This document shows, in pieces, positions 1 through 5,309 of a DNA stretch of 5,309 nucleotides. Position 1 is the first letter of the stretch, and each line of letters opens with the position of its first letter. The notes beneath the pieces are model-generated. The model had not been told where the DNA came from, searched no databases, and was given only the letters and a program-made list of their open reading frames with translations. Source of the stretch: Acidimicrobiaceae bacterium. GTDB taxonomy: Bacteria > Actinomycetota > Acidimicrobiia > Acidimicrobiales > UBA8592. A program made the translations under genes and the position numbers. Where the stretch lies: assembly GCA_002724825.1 (NCBI GenBank), contig PBPU01000032.1, positions 4,376 through 9,684 on the forward strand. The letters are read 5' to 3'.

Positions 1-914
1 GCCTTATGGGCAAAAGCTGAACTACCGGAATATGGCTGCTGAGGGTTTAAAGTCAGATTCACAAGCTCGGCGACGTGATGGCTAACGGGAGTTAAGCGCG
101 AGAGGCAATCCTCGGGAATAGTCTCGTAGCCCATTTTGAGCGTTAAGTTTGCGATTACAGCTACTAAATCGCAGTTTCCCGTTCGTTCTCCATACCCATT
201 AATTGTTCCTTGGACTTGGATAGCCCCAGCTTTAACTCCAGCTATTGCATTGGCTACCCCACAACCGGCGTCATTGTGCAGATGAACCCCTACTCCTACA
301 TCAAGATGTTCAACAACGTCTCCGACTGCTTGCTCAACCTCATGGGGCAATGTCCCTCCGTTAGTATCACAAAGAATAAGTCTTTCAGCTCCGGCCATAG
401 CAGCAGCTTCGAGAACTTGCAGGGAGAATTCTGGATTGTTCTTGTACCCATCGAAGAAGTGTTCGGCATCAAAGAATACTCGTCGGCCATTTGCAACCAA
501 GTATTCAATAGAATCTGCGACCATAGCGACCCCTTCTTCAAGGGATGTTTGCAGAGCTTCGCGAACATGGTAGTCCCAGCATTTTCCTACAATGCAGACT
601 ACTTCTGTATTTGCTCCGAGAAGATTTGCGAGAGTTTGATCTTGATCTACTTTTCCTTTAGCCCTGCGCGTCGAGCCGAAAGCTACAAACACTGAAGTTT
701 CTAAAGAGAGTTCTTCTTTAGCCCGCTCAAAGAACTCGTCATCTTTGGGGTTCGCACCTGGCCAACCACCCTCGATGTAATGCACTCCGAGAGAATCAAG
801 CTGTTCTGCAATCCGGAGTTTATCTTCAACTGTTAATGAAATTCCTTCAAGCTGGCTGCCATCCCGAAGAGTTGTGTCATAGATCTCAATCGACCGCTTA
901 GAATCACCTGACAT
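1..914 (-). CDS. cimA: Citramalate synthase, 3'-truncated by window edge
   Basis: Condenses pyruvate with acetyl-CoA to (R)-citramalate, the first step of the threonine-independent isoleucine route; cytosolic. Only the first 304 residues are present, with no in-frame stop; the family is usually a little over 500 residues, so the linker and the C-terminal LeuA-type regulatory domain lie outside. The visible part is the DRE-TIM barrel: YDTTLRDGSQ at 12-21 (R17, D18), FDAEHFFDGYKNNPE at 148-162, LCDTNGGTLP at 181-190, HLHND at 211-215 (H211 and H213, expected metal ligands) and GTINGYGERTGN at 236-247 (N247, expected ligand). The EGGWPGANPKD and FFDGYK motifs favour the CimA-like subfamily over LeuA, homocitrate synthase or HMG-CoA lyase. 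The ATG overlaps the ilvE stop (TAATG) with GAGG seven bases upstream. Family assignment is strong; substrate choice is inferred from the subfamily. Confidence 0.93.
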   Translation of the reverse strand, partial: MSGDSKRSIEIYDTTLRDGSQLEGISLTVEDKLRIAEQLDSLGVHYIEGGWPGANPKDDEFFERAKEELSLETSVFVAFGSTRRAKGKVDQDQTLANLLGANTEVVCIVGKCWDYHVREALQTSLEEGVAMVADSIEYLVANGRRVFFDAEHFFDGYKNNPEFSLQVLEAAAMAGAERLILCDTNGGTLPHEVEQAVGDVVEHLDVGVGVHLHNDAGCGVANAIAGVKAGAIQVQGTINGYGERTGNCDLVAVIANLTLKMGYETIPEDCLSRLTPVSHHVAELVNLTLNPQQPYSGSSAFAHK

Positions 915-925
915 TAAACGACCTC
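912..925 (-). promoter_or_regulatory. ilvE-cimA stop/start overlap with internal ribosome binding site
   Basis: On the minus strand the ilvE stop TAA (916-914) and the cimA start ATG (914-912) share one base, giving TAATG. A GAGG Shine-Dalgarno core (925-922) lies inside the last ilvE codons, seven bases before the ATG. This arrangement is typical of translational coupling or ribosome re-initiation and fixes the cimA start. Confidence 0.8.
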
Positions 926-1828
926 GCACCAGTGAGCGTATTCTTCTTTTTTGCCTCTAACGGTATCTGCATACAGAGAAGCGATCTTTTGTGTTATTGG
1001 CCCGGGGCAAGGTATTTCACGATCGTCGACACTATTTACAGCGCTTACTTCTGCGGCTGTACCGACAACAAAAATCTCATCTGCAATAAAGAGGTCTGAT
1101 CGGGCCAAGCCTTCAACTTTTACTTCGTATCCAAGATCCCGAGCGAATGTCATGACTGTATCTTGCGTAATCCCTTCAAGGGCGCCTGATACTAGAGGAG
1201 GCGTGTACAGAGTCTCCCCCTTGACAACAAACAGGTTTTCGCCGGTGCATTCGGCAACCAGCCCATCGCGGTTTAACATAATTGCTTCGTCGTAACCTGC
1301 GCGGATAGCTTCCATTTTCGCCAAGGTAGAGTTGACATAATTCCCTGTGGTTTTTGATGCAGGAGGCATAATATTGTGGTCATGTCGAGCCCATGAAGAA
1401 ATTTTCATACGAACGCCTTTAGTGACTGCATCTTCACCAAGATAAGCTCCCCAAGGCCAGCAGGCCACAGCGACGTCAACAGTGCAGCTTGAAGTAGCAA
1501 GACCCATCTCGCCGTACCCATAGTACGCAATAGGTCGAACGTAACAGCTGTCAAGACCAGAGTCACGAACTACTTGCTTTGCTGCATCTTGGAGTTCCTT
1601 AGAAGTATACGGCAATGGCATAAGAAGAATTTTGGCTGAGTTCAACATTCGATCCATATGCTCGCGTAGCCGGAAAATAGCTGGGCCCTTTGATGTTTCG
1701 TAAGCACGAATACCTTCAAAAACCCCCGTTCCGTAGTGAAGTGTGTGAGTTAATACATGAATCTGGGCATCTTCCCAAGGGATCATCTCTCCATTCATCC
1801 AAATACTTTTAGTTGGTTCGATTGGCAT
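914..1828 (-). CDS. ilvE: Branched-chain amino acid aminotransferase, class IV PLP enzyme
   Basis: Reversibly transfers the amino group between glutamate and the 2-oxo acids of isoleucine, leucine and valine; PLP-dependent and cytosolic. The 304-residue length is normal for the IlvE type I (short) family. Visible signatures are the N-terminal HTLHYGTGVFEGIRAY (28-43), FRLREHMDRMLNSAKI (52-67), the presumed PLP lysine K159 in PASKTTGNYVNS (156-167), the D-E-A-I-M-L-N stretch (180-186), VAECTGENLF with E193 (191-200) and GTAAEVSAVNSVD (256-268). The alternatives in the fold, D-amino acid transaminase and aminodeoxychorismate lyase, fit poorly because the full BCAT signature is present. The start has AGAGG (1842-1838) nine bases upstream. 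It is the middle gene of leuB-ilvE-cimA, 18 nt after leuB and overlapping cimA by one base, so it is almost certainly co-transcribed with both. Confidence 0.96.
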   Translation of the reverse strand: MPIEPTKSIWMNGEMIPWEDAQIHVLTHTLHYGTGVFEGIRAYETSKGPAIFRLREHMDRMLNSAKILLMPLPYTSKELQDAAKQVVRDSGLDSCYVRPIAYYGYGEMGLATSSCTVDVAVACWPWGAYLGEDAVTKGVRMKISSWARHDHNIMPPASKTTGNYVNSTLAKMEAIRAGYDEAIMLNRDGLVAECTGENLFVVKGETLYTPPLVSGALEGITQDTVMTFARDLGYEVKVEGLARSDLFIADEIFVVGTAAEVSAVNSVDDREIPCPGPITQKIASLYADTVRGKKEEYAHWCEVV

Positions 1829-1846
1829 TTTCTTAAACCTCTATTT

Positions 1847-2839
1847 CTAAACCTGTGCAGCGATTGCATCGCCGATTTCAGTTGTCGTCCCACTTTGTGT
1901 TTTAGGGTCAGCACATGCTTTCTCTATCTTTTGTGCTGCTTCATTTTCATTTAAAAAGTCGAGCATTAATGCCCCACTAAGGATTGCGGCGGTTGGGTTA
2001 GCTTTACCTGTACCTACGATATCGGGTGCAGAGCCATGAACTGGCTCAAACATCGAAGGAGAAGTCTTTTCTGGATTGAGGTTTGCTGAGCTTGCAAGTC
2101 CAATTCCTCCAGAAATAGCTCCTCCTAGGTCAGTGAGAATATCCCCGAATAGGTTATCGGTGACAATCACATCGTACCGCTGGGGGTTTTCGACAAAATA
2201 AATGCATGCTGCATCAACATGGTTATAAGTTGTTTCGATATTCGGATATTCTTCCCCGACCATGTGGAATGTGCGTTCCCAGAGGTCTCCTGCAAAGGTC
2301 AGAACGTTTGTTTTATGGACAAGCGTTAGATGTTGCTGCTCTCTGGTGCTTGCTAATTGAAATGCATATCGAATGCACCTTTCGACTCCATGACGTGTAT
2401 TGACTGAACCTTGAGTTGCAATTTCTTGAGGTGTACCTTTCCGGAGAAAGCCACCTTCACCAGCATAGGTTCCTTCAGTGTTCTCTCGGATAACCATAAA
2501 GTCATGACCATCATTATTCTCATCGCCAGTGACGATAAATGGTCGAAGATTAATATAGAGATCTAATTCGAACCGCATTTTGAGAAGCAGACCGCGTTCA
2601 ATAATCCCGGGAGGGACATCAGGAGTTCCAACTGCACCGAGATAAAGGACATCGAGATCTCTCCATTCCTCAAGCACCGAATCGGGCAGTACGGTTCCGT
2701 CTCGAAGGTACCGTTCTCCTCCAAGATCATAATTATGGATTTCAAGGTTAACTCCGGCAGCTTCTATCACTTTCAAACCCTCTGCTATAACAGCAGGTCC
2801 TATGCCATCGCCACCAATTACACCAACTTTATGACTCAC
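1847..2839 (-). CDS. leuB: 3-isopropylmalate dehydrogenase, actinobacterial type, GTG start
   Basis: NAD-dependent oxidative decarboxylation of 3-isopropylmalate to 2-oxoisocaproate (leucine); in a citramalate pathway the same enzyme makes 2-oxobutyrate from 3-methylmalate. From the GTG it is 330 residues, close to family length. Visible: GGDGIGP (9-15), LLLKMRFELDLYINLRP (84-100) with the substrate-binding arginines R89 and R99, R118 in IRENTEG, K176 in HKTNVLTF, D209 in HVDAA, metal ligands D228 and D232 in TDNLFGD, and FEPVHGSAPDI (264-274) of the NAD site. The frame stays open further upstream, to 3001 opposite greA, but that extension is unlike LeuB. The GTG is preceded by AGGAG (2849-2845) at five-base spacing, and nearby ATGs are out of frame. 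Homoisocitrate or tartrate dehydrogenase are less likely given the neighbours. It is the first gene of the minus-strand operon. Confidence 0.94.
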   Translation of the reverse strand: MSHKVGVIGGDGIGPAVIAEGLKVIEAAGVNLEIHNYDLGGERYLRDGTVLPDSVLEEWRDLDVLYLGAVGTPDVPPGIIERGLLLKMRFELDLYINLRPFIVTGDENNDGHDFMVIRENTEGTYAGEGGFLRKGTPQEIATQGSVNTRHGVERCIRYAFQLASTREQQHLTLVHKTNVLTFAGDLWERTFHMVGEEYPNIETTYNHVDAACIYFVENPQRYDVIVTDNLFGDILTDLGGAISGGIGLASSANLNPEKTSPSMFEPVHGSAPDIVGTGKANPTAAILSGALMLDFLNENEAAQKIEKACADPKTQSGTTTEIGDAIAAQV

Positions 2840-2844
2840 CGCAT

Positions 2845-2849
2845 CTCCT
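2845..2849 (-). promoter_or_regulatory. leuB ribosome binding site that decides the GTG start
   Basis: AGGAG on the minus strand, five bases before the GTG at 2839. No in-frame ATG lies between here and the point where the frame runs into greA antisense sequence, so this site is the main reason for choosing the GTG. Protein alignment agrees: the chain then begins MSHKVGVIGGDGIGP, as LeuB proteins do. Confidence 0.8.
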
Positions 2850-2864
2850 ATTTCATCATAATTT

Positions 2865-2882
2865 GAGAGATTTTTTTCTCTC
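2865..2882. repeat. Perfect 6-bp inverted repeat in the leuB leader
   Basis: GAGAGA (2865-2870) and TCTCTC (2877-2882) are exact reverse complements around a run of six T on the plus strand. In a leuB transcript this would be a 6-bp hairpin with an A-rich loop, ending 15 bases before the AGGAG site. It could be a regulator operator, an mRNA-stabilising leader hairpin, or chance in a low-complexity purine/pyrimidine stretch. It is not followed by a U tract on either strand in the manner of an intrinsic terminator. Confidence 0.4.
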
Positions 2883-2901
2883 CTTTCAGTCTCGCTTGGG
2901 A

Positions 2902-2920
2902 AATCGCGAATCGCAAACGC
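2902..2920. repeat. Short direct repeats with embedded palindromes upstream of greA
   Basis: AATCGC occurs at 2902-2907 and again at 2909-2914, a 7-base period, followed by the related AAACGC at 2915-2920. The same stretch contains the palindromes TCGCGA (2904-2909) and GCGA-A-TCGC (2906-2914). Position in the middle of a divergent promoter region suggests a protein-binding site, but no regulator family can be named from this. Confidence 0.35.
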
Positions 2921-2931
2921 TAAAGACAAGG

Positions 2932-2937
2932 TAACCT
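2932..2937 (+). promoter_or_regulatory. Candidate -10 box for a leaderless greA transcript
   Basis: TAACCT matches the TANNNT form of the -10 element and ends seven bases before the greA ATG, the distance expected if transcription starts at the A of the start codon. The only purine-rich SD-like stretch, AAGG at 2928-2931, is 13 bases from the ATG, too far to be a normal ribosome binding site. No recognisable -35 hexamer lies 16-18 bases upstream. Leaderless starts are common in actinobacteria; that this is one is inference. Confidence 0.4.
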
Positions 2938-2944
2938 CATTGAT

Positions 2945-3412
2945 ATGGCACAAACTCAACAACTCTCTCAAGCGGCATATGACCGTCTTAAAGAAGAGCA
3001 CACGAATCTAACGACTGCAGGAAGGATCGATATCGCGAGAAAAATCGAAACTGCCCGCGAACTCGGAGACCTGTCAGAAAACGGCGATTATCACGCAGCG
3101 AAGGAAGAGCAGGGAAAGATGGAAGGCAGGATAGCTCATTTGGCATCTATTCTAGAAAATGCTGAAATTGTCGATGAGGTCTCAGGTGGGGACACAGTTC
3201 GAGCGGGATCTATCATCTCCATTTGCTACGCCGGTGATGAAGACTCTGAGAGATATTTAATAGGCTCTATCGAGGAACGTCTAGAAGACGTAGAAGTGAT
3301 CTCACCGACCTCTCCATTGGGTGAGGCTTTAATCGGCGCAAGAATTGGTGAAACAGTTACCTATGAAGCTCCTGGAGGAACCCTCGAAGTTGAGATCGTG
3401 TCTATCGACTAA
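2945..3412 (+). CDS. greA: Transcription elongation factor GreA
   Basis: Rescues backtracked RNA polymerase by inserting its coiled coil into the secondary channel and stimulating cleavage of the transcript 3' end. At 155 residues it has the usual GreA length. Residues about 6-76 form the N-terminal antiparallel coiled coil; its tip carries RELGDLSENGDYHAAKEEQG (38-57), with the acidic tip residues D42 and E45 that correspond to the metal-coordinating pair of E. coli GreA. Residues about 84-155 form the FKBP-like C-terminal domain, with SPLGEALIGARIGETVTYEAPGG (123-145). The intact acidic tip favours GreA over anti-cleavage relatives such as Gfh1 or the Rnk type. The ATG is supported by the protein N-terminus but has no good Shine-Dalgarno site. 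It is divergent from leuB and followed after 86 bases by a membrane protein gene. Confidence 0.96.
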   Translation: MAQTQQLSQAAYDRLKEEHTNLTTAGRIDIARKIETARELGDLSENGDYHAAKEEQGKMEGRIAHLASILENAEIVDEVSGGDTVRAGSIISICYAGDEDSERYLIGSIEERLEDVEVISPTSPLGEALIGARIGETVTYEAPGGTLEVEIVSID

Positions 3413-3463
3413 TACCTATCCATCGATTTTTAGCCATGGGCATACCAATTAGGAAAGATATGT

Positions 3464-3482
3464 ATCACATGGTGATGTTTTT
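3464..3482 (+). terminator. Weak candidate intrinsic terminator after greA
   Basis: ATCAC (3464-3468) and GTGAT (3472-3476) pair around a three-base loop, followed by G and five T (3478-3482). Two further G-U pairs could extend the stem. The stem is short and not GC-rich, so it may be only a partial terminator or chance. If functional it would separate greA from the next gene, which starts 17 bases later. Confidence 0.35.
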
Positions 3483-3498
3483 CGGCAAGACTTAACAT

Positions 3499-4170
3499 AT
3501 GGACTCGGATAGAACTGAAGAGAGCGGCGACGCCGGTAACCACAATGATCTTTTCCCAGAAATTTCTGACCACAAACCGGAAGAACTCGATCTTGACTTT
3601 CTTTCCCCTCAGGAGAAACCAGAAAGCCTTTTACCTCCTATTTCCGAGCAAAAAATATCTCCAACTCCATCAACTCCTCAAACCGCTTCCACCCCCCCTC
3701 CACGACCTCGGAACCGCAGAGCACCACAAGGGTACTACCACCCAAACGACTACTACCTGGGAACAGACTGGCCACGAGTCATTGTCGGAAGCCTCGTATC
3801 TCTTCTTATTCTCGGTGGGGTTGTACTTCTTGCAGTTTATCTTTTTGAAAAGTTTGATGAAGAAGACAGGGCCCCGACTGTCCTTCCATCTCAGGTAGAG
3901 GAAATAACCTCCGTCAACGTCTATGCATGTGCTGGCGACTCAATTCCCATCAACGAGATCGAGCCGCCATCACAGGCTTTTCTTGAAGGCAAAAACGCTG
4001 CTGGAACATGGATAGCTTTTAGGGACCCTTCTTCCCCTCTAAATCAACTATGGGCTCGAGCGGACGAACTCCCAACTTTAGATTTCGGCTCGCTAGCTAT
4101 TCTTAATTGTGAAAGCTCTGAATCTACTTCTGATGAGAATTCTCCACTATCTCTTGAGACTAGCGGATAG
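3499..4170 (+). CDS. Uncharacterised single-pass membrane protein with probable SH3-like external domain
   Basis: Not recognised as a named family. The 223 residues show three parts. Residues 1-75 are acidic, then Pro/Ser/Thr-rich, without hydrophobic core, so probably disordered and cytoplasmic; they end in a basic cluster (R69, R71, R73, R74). A Tyr-rich [16 protein letters not shown] patch (78-93) leads into one transmembrane helix, about 94-116. The positive-inside rule gives N-in/C-out, with acidic EKFDEED just outside. Residues about 138-194 (VNVYACAG start, GTWIAFRDP middle, LWARADEL end) resemble the strand order of bacterial SH3 domains, a tentative reading by eye. C144 and C204 could form a disulfide. 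A stop codon lies four bases upstream, and M1 is the only Met with no GTG or TTG nearby, so the start is secure although no clear ribosome binding site precedes it. It could be an envelope or cell-wall associated factor. Confidence 0.75.
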   Translation: MDSDRTEESGDAGNHNDLFPEISDHKPEELDLDFLSPQEKPESLLPPISEQKISPTPSTPQTASTPPPRPRNRRAPQGYYHPNDYYLGTDWPRVIVGSLVSLLILGGVVLLAVYLFEKFDEEDRAPTVLPSQVEEITSVNVYACAGDSIPINEIEPPSQAFLEGKNAAGTWIAFRDPSSPLNQLWARADELPTLDFGSLAILNCESSESTSDENSPLSLETSG

Positions 4171-4184
4171 GCATCCGAGCGAGA

Positions 4185-4217
4185 TTGGGTAAACTACCCC
4201 AAGGACATAGGGGAGTT
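4185..4217 (+). promoter_or_regulatory. leuC: Two mutually exclusive hairpins in the leuC leader, one masking the ribosome binding site
   Basis: AACT-A-CCCC (4192-4200) can pair with GGGG-AGTT (4210-4217), giving an 8-bp stem with one bulged A and a nine-base loop that ends exactly at the leuC ATG and buries the GGGGAG ribosome binding site. An alternative upstream hairpin, GGGT (4187-4190) with ACCC (4196-4199), optionally extended by TT/AA around a bulged C, uses the same C run and would free the site. A second SD-like AAGGA (4201-4205) sits in the loop, 12 bases from the ATG. The pairing is directly visible; a regulatory role is inference, and stems this short can arise by chance. Confidence 0.4.
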
Positions 4218-5309
4218 ATGGGAAAGACATTAAGCCAAAAAATATGGGATAGTCATTTGGTTCATTCTGGAAGCGGTGAGCCTGACCTTTTGTATATCGA
4301 CCTCCATCTTGTTCATGAAGTTACATCGCCTCAAGCTTTTGACGGACTCCGAATCAGCGGCAGAAAAGTGAGAAGGCCAGACTTAACGATCTCGACAGAA
4401 GACCATAACGTCCCTACAGAAAATATTGACAAACCCATAGAGGATGAAATTAGTTTGAAGCAAATCGAAACACTTCGGTCGAATGCGAAGGAGTTTGGAT
4501 TTACTCACTTCCCTATGGGGCACCCTAATCAAGGAATTGTCCATGTAATAGGCCCTGAACTAGGACTGACACAGCCTGGTATGACTGTTGTGTGTGGAGA
4601 CAGCCACACTTCTACTCATGGTGCTTTCGGAGCTCTAGCATTTGGCATCGGAACAAGTGAAGTTGAGCATGTCTTAGCGACACAAACACTTCCTCAGCCT
4701 CTTCAAGAAACAATGGCTATAACTATCAAGGGAGAACTCCCCGCTGAGTCTTCGGCGAAAGATGTCGTACTGGCTGTCCTTGGCGCTGTTGGTACGGGTG
4801 GAGGAATTGGAGCAATAGCTGAATTTCGCGGCCCAGTTATAGAAGCACTTTCGATGGAAGGCCGTATGACGGTATGCAATATGTCAATCGAATTCGGAGC
4901 AAAAGCCGGATTAATTGCTCCCGATGAAGTTACTTTTGAATACCTAAAGGGAAGAACGAATTCACCTACAGGCGACCTCTGGGAAAATGCTGTAAAAGAA
5001 TGGCAGAATCTTCATTCTGATCATGACGCTGTGTTTGATCGAGAAATAGTTCTAAATGGGAATGACATCACCCCTCAGGTAACTTGGGGAACCAATCCAG
5101 GTCAAGTCATACCTGTTAACGGAACTATTCCTAATCCTATGAGCTTTGAAGATGTTGCTGATCGCGAAGCTGCTGAACGAGCACTTGAATATATGGGTTT
5201 AGAAGCAGATGCCCCAATGACTTCTGTTCCAGTTGATACCGTATTCATCGGCAGCTGCACAAATAGTCGCATCGAAGATTTGAGGGCTGCTGCTGCGGTT
5301 ATTGAGGGG
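4218..5309 (+). CDS. leuC: 3-isopropylmalate dehydratase large subunit, C-terminus beyond window
   Basis: With LeuD it isomerises 2-isopropylmalate to 3-isopropylmalate through a 4Fe-4S cluster, and in citramalate pathways also converts citramalate to 3-methylmalate; cytosolic. The first 364 residues are present and the frame is open at the edge; the family is about 465-475 residues, so roughly 100 are missing. Visible: [14 protein letters not shown] (2-15), EDHNVPT (61-67), [15 protein letters not shown] [11 protein letters not shown] (104-114), [31 protein letters not shown] (126-156), [14 protein letters not shown] (212-225), VTWGTNPGQ (288-296) and [11 protein letters not shown] (345-355) with the first cluster cysteine C347; the other two cluster cysteines should lie past the edge. 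This pattern is LeuC rather than aconitase or homoaconitase. The start follows the upstream gene by 47 bases; leuD is expected next. Confidence 0.95.
   Translation, partial: MGKTLSQKIWDSHLVHSGSGEPDLLYIDLHLVHEVTSPQAFDGLRISGRKVRRPDLTISTEDHNVPTENIDKPIEDEISLKQIETLRSNAKEFGFTHFPMGHPNQGIVHVIGPELGLTQPGMTVVCGDSHTSTHGAFGALAFGIGTSEVEHVLATQTLPQPLQETMAITIKGELPAESSAKDVVLAVLGAVGTGGGIGAIAEFRGPVIEALSMEGRMTVCNMSIEFGAKAGLIAPDEVTFEYLKGRTNSPTGDLWENAVKEWQNLHSDHDAVFDREIVLNGNDITPQVTWGTNPGQVIPVNGTIPNPMSFEDVADREAAERALEYMGLEADAPMTSVPVDTVFIGSCTNSRIEDLRAAAAVIEG

Larger units (their letters stand above)
2840..2944. promoter_or_regulatory. Divergent leuB / greA intergenic control region
   Basis: These 105 bases separate the divergent starts of leuB and greA, so promoters for both directions should lie here or just inside the flanking genes. 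I see no convincing paired -35/-10 on the leuB side; the best minus-strand candidates, TTGTCT (2930-2925) and TTGCGA (2916-2911), have poor -10 partners. Notable content, described separately, is a perfect inverted repeat near leuB, heptamer-like direct repeats in the centre and a TANNNT box before greA. Promoter activity is inferred from gene orientation. Confidence 0.65.

Noticed and set aside
210..695. Plus-strand open frame of 161 codons opposite cimA.
   Set aside because: The opposite strand codes for an unmistakable CimA barrel with all family motifs; the plus-strand product is Cys/Ser/Phe-rich with no recognisable domain.
951..1295. Plus-strand open frame of 114 codons opposite ilvE.
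   Set aside because: It is antisense to the conserved C-terminal half of IlvE and has no ribosome binding site or family resemblance.
2836..2859. Mini-frames ATG ATG AAA TAG (2859-2848) and ATG CGG TGA (2844-2836) in the leuB leader, considered as regulatory upstream peptides.
   Set aside because: Neither has a usable ribosome binding site, they are only two to three codons long, and they carry no branched-chain codons expected of an attenuator.
2840..3001. N-terminal extension of LeuB by 54 residues from an ATG at 3001.
   Set aside because: It would read through the greA coding region in antisense, shows no LeuB homology, and the GTG at 2839 has a well-placed AGGAG site.
3442..3464. TATGTA (3459-3464) as a -10 box for the membrane protein gene.
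   Set aside because: No -35-like hexamer lies at a suitable distance and the match is poor; co-transcription with greA is equally plausible.
3545..3898. Second plus-strand frame overlapping the membrane protein gene.
   Set aside because: It lies wholly inside the 3499-4170 gene in another frame, lacks a good start context, and the host frame gives a coherent tail, membrane helix and external domain.

Overview
The window looks like chromosomal DNA from an uncultured, mid-GC actinobacterium, possibly Acidimicrobiia-like. GC is in the mid-40s percent judged by eye. The lineage call rests on protein features: the LeuB variant with the LLLKMRFELDL / HKTNVLTFAGDLW signatures that I associate with Actinomycetota, a LeuC that reads like actinobacterial LeuC through its VTWGTNPGQ region, and a GreA of the ELGDLSENGDYHAAKEEQG type. 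The class-level assignment is inference only.

Layout: bases 1-2839 hold a tightly packed minus-strand operon read right to left: leuB (GTG start at 2839), an 18-nt gap, ilvE (1828-914), then cimA, which starts inside the ilvE stop codon (TAATG, 916-912) and runs off the left edge. A 105-bp intergenic region (2840-2944) separates it from a divergent plus-strand set: greA (2945-3412), an unrecognised single-pass membrane protein with a probable SH3-like external domain (3499-4170), and leuC (4218 to the right edge, C-terminus missing). I see no RNA genes, mobile elements, CRISPR arrays or frameshifts.

How the genes work together: CimA makes (R)-citramalate from pyruvate and acetyl-CoA; LeuC (with LeuD, not in the window) isomerises it; LeuB oxidatively decarboxylates it to 2-oxobutyrate, the isoleucine precursor. 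LeuC, LeuD and LeuB also serve leucine synthesis, and IlvE does the last transamination for Ile, Leu and Val. Four of the five recognised genes therefore belong to branched-chain amino acid synthesis. The exception is the transcript-cleavage factor GreA, which sits with a membrane protein between the two biosynthetic blocks.

This is mostly ordinary core metabolism. The points worth a second look are small: two mutually exclusive hairpins in front of leuC, one of which masks its ribosome binding site; a greA start with no Shine-Dalgarno site but a TANNNT box at leaderless spacing; repeats and a palindrome in the divergent region; and the uncharacterised membrane protein. I found no convincing new biological system.
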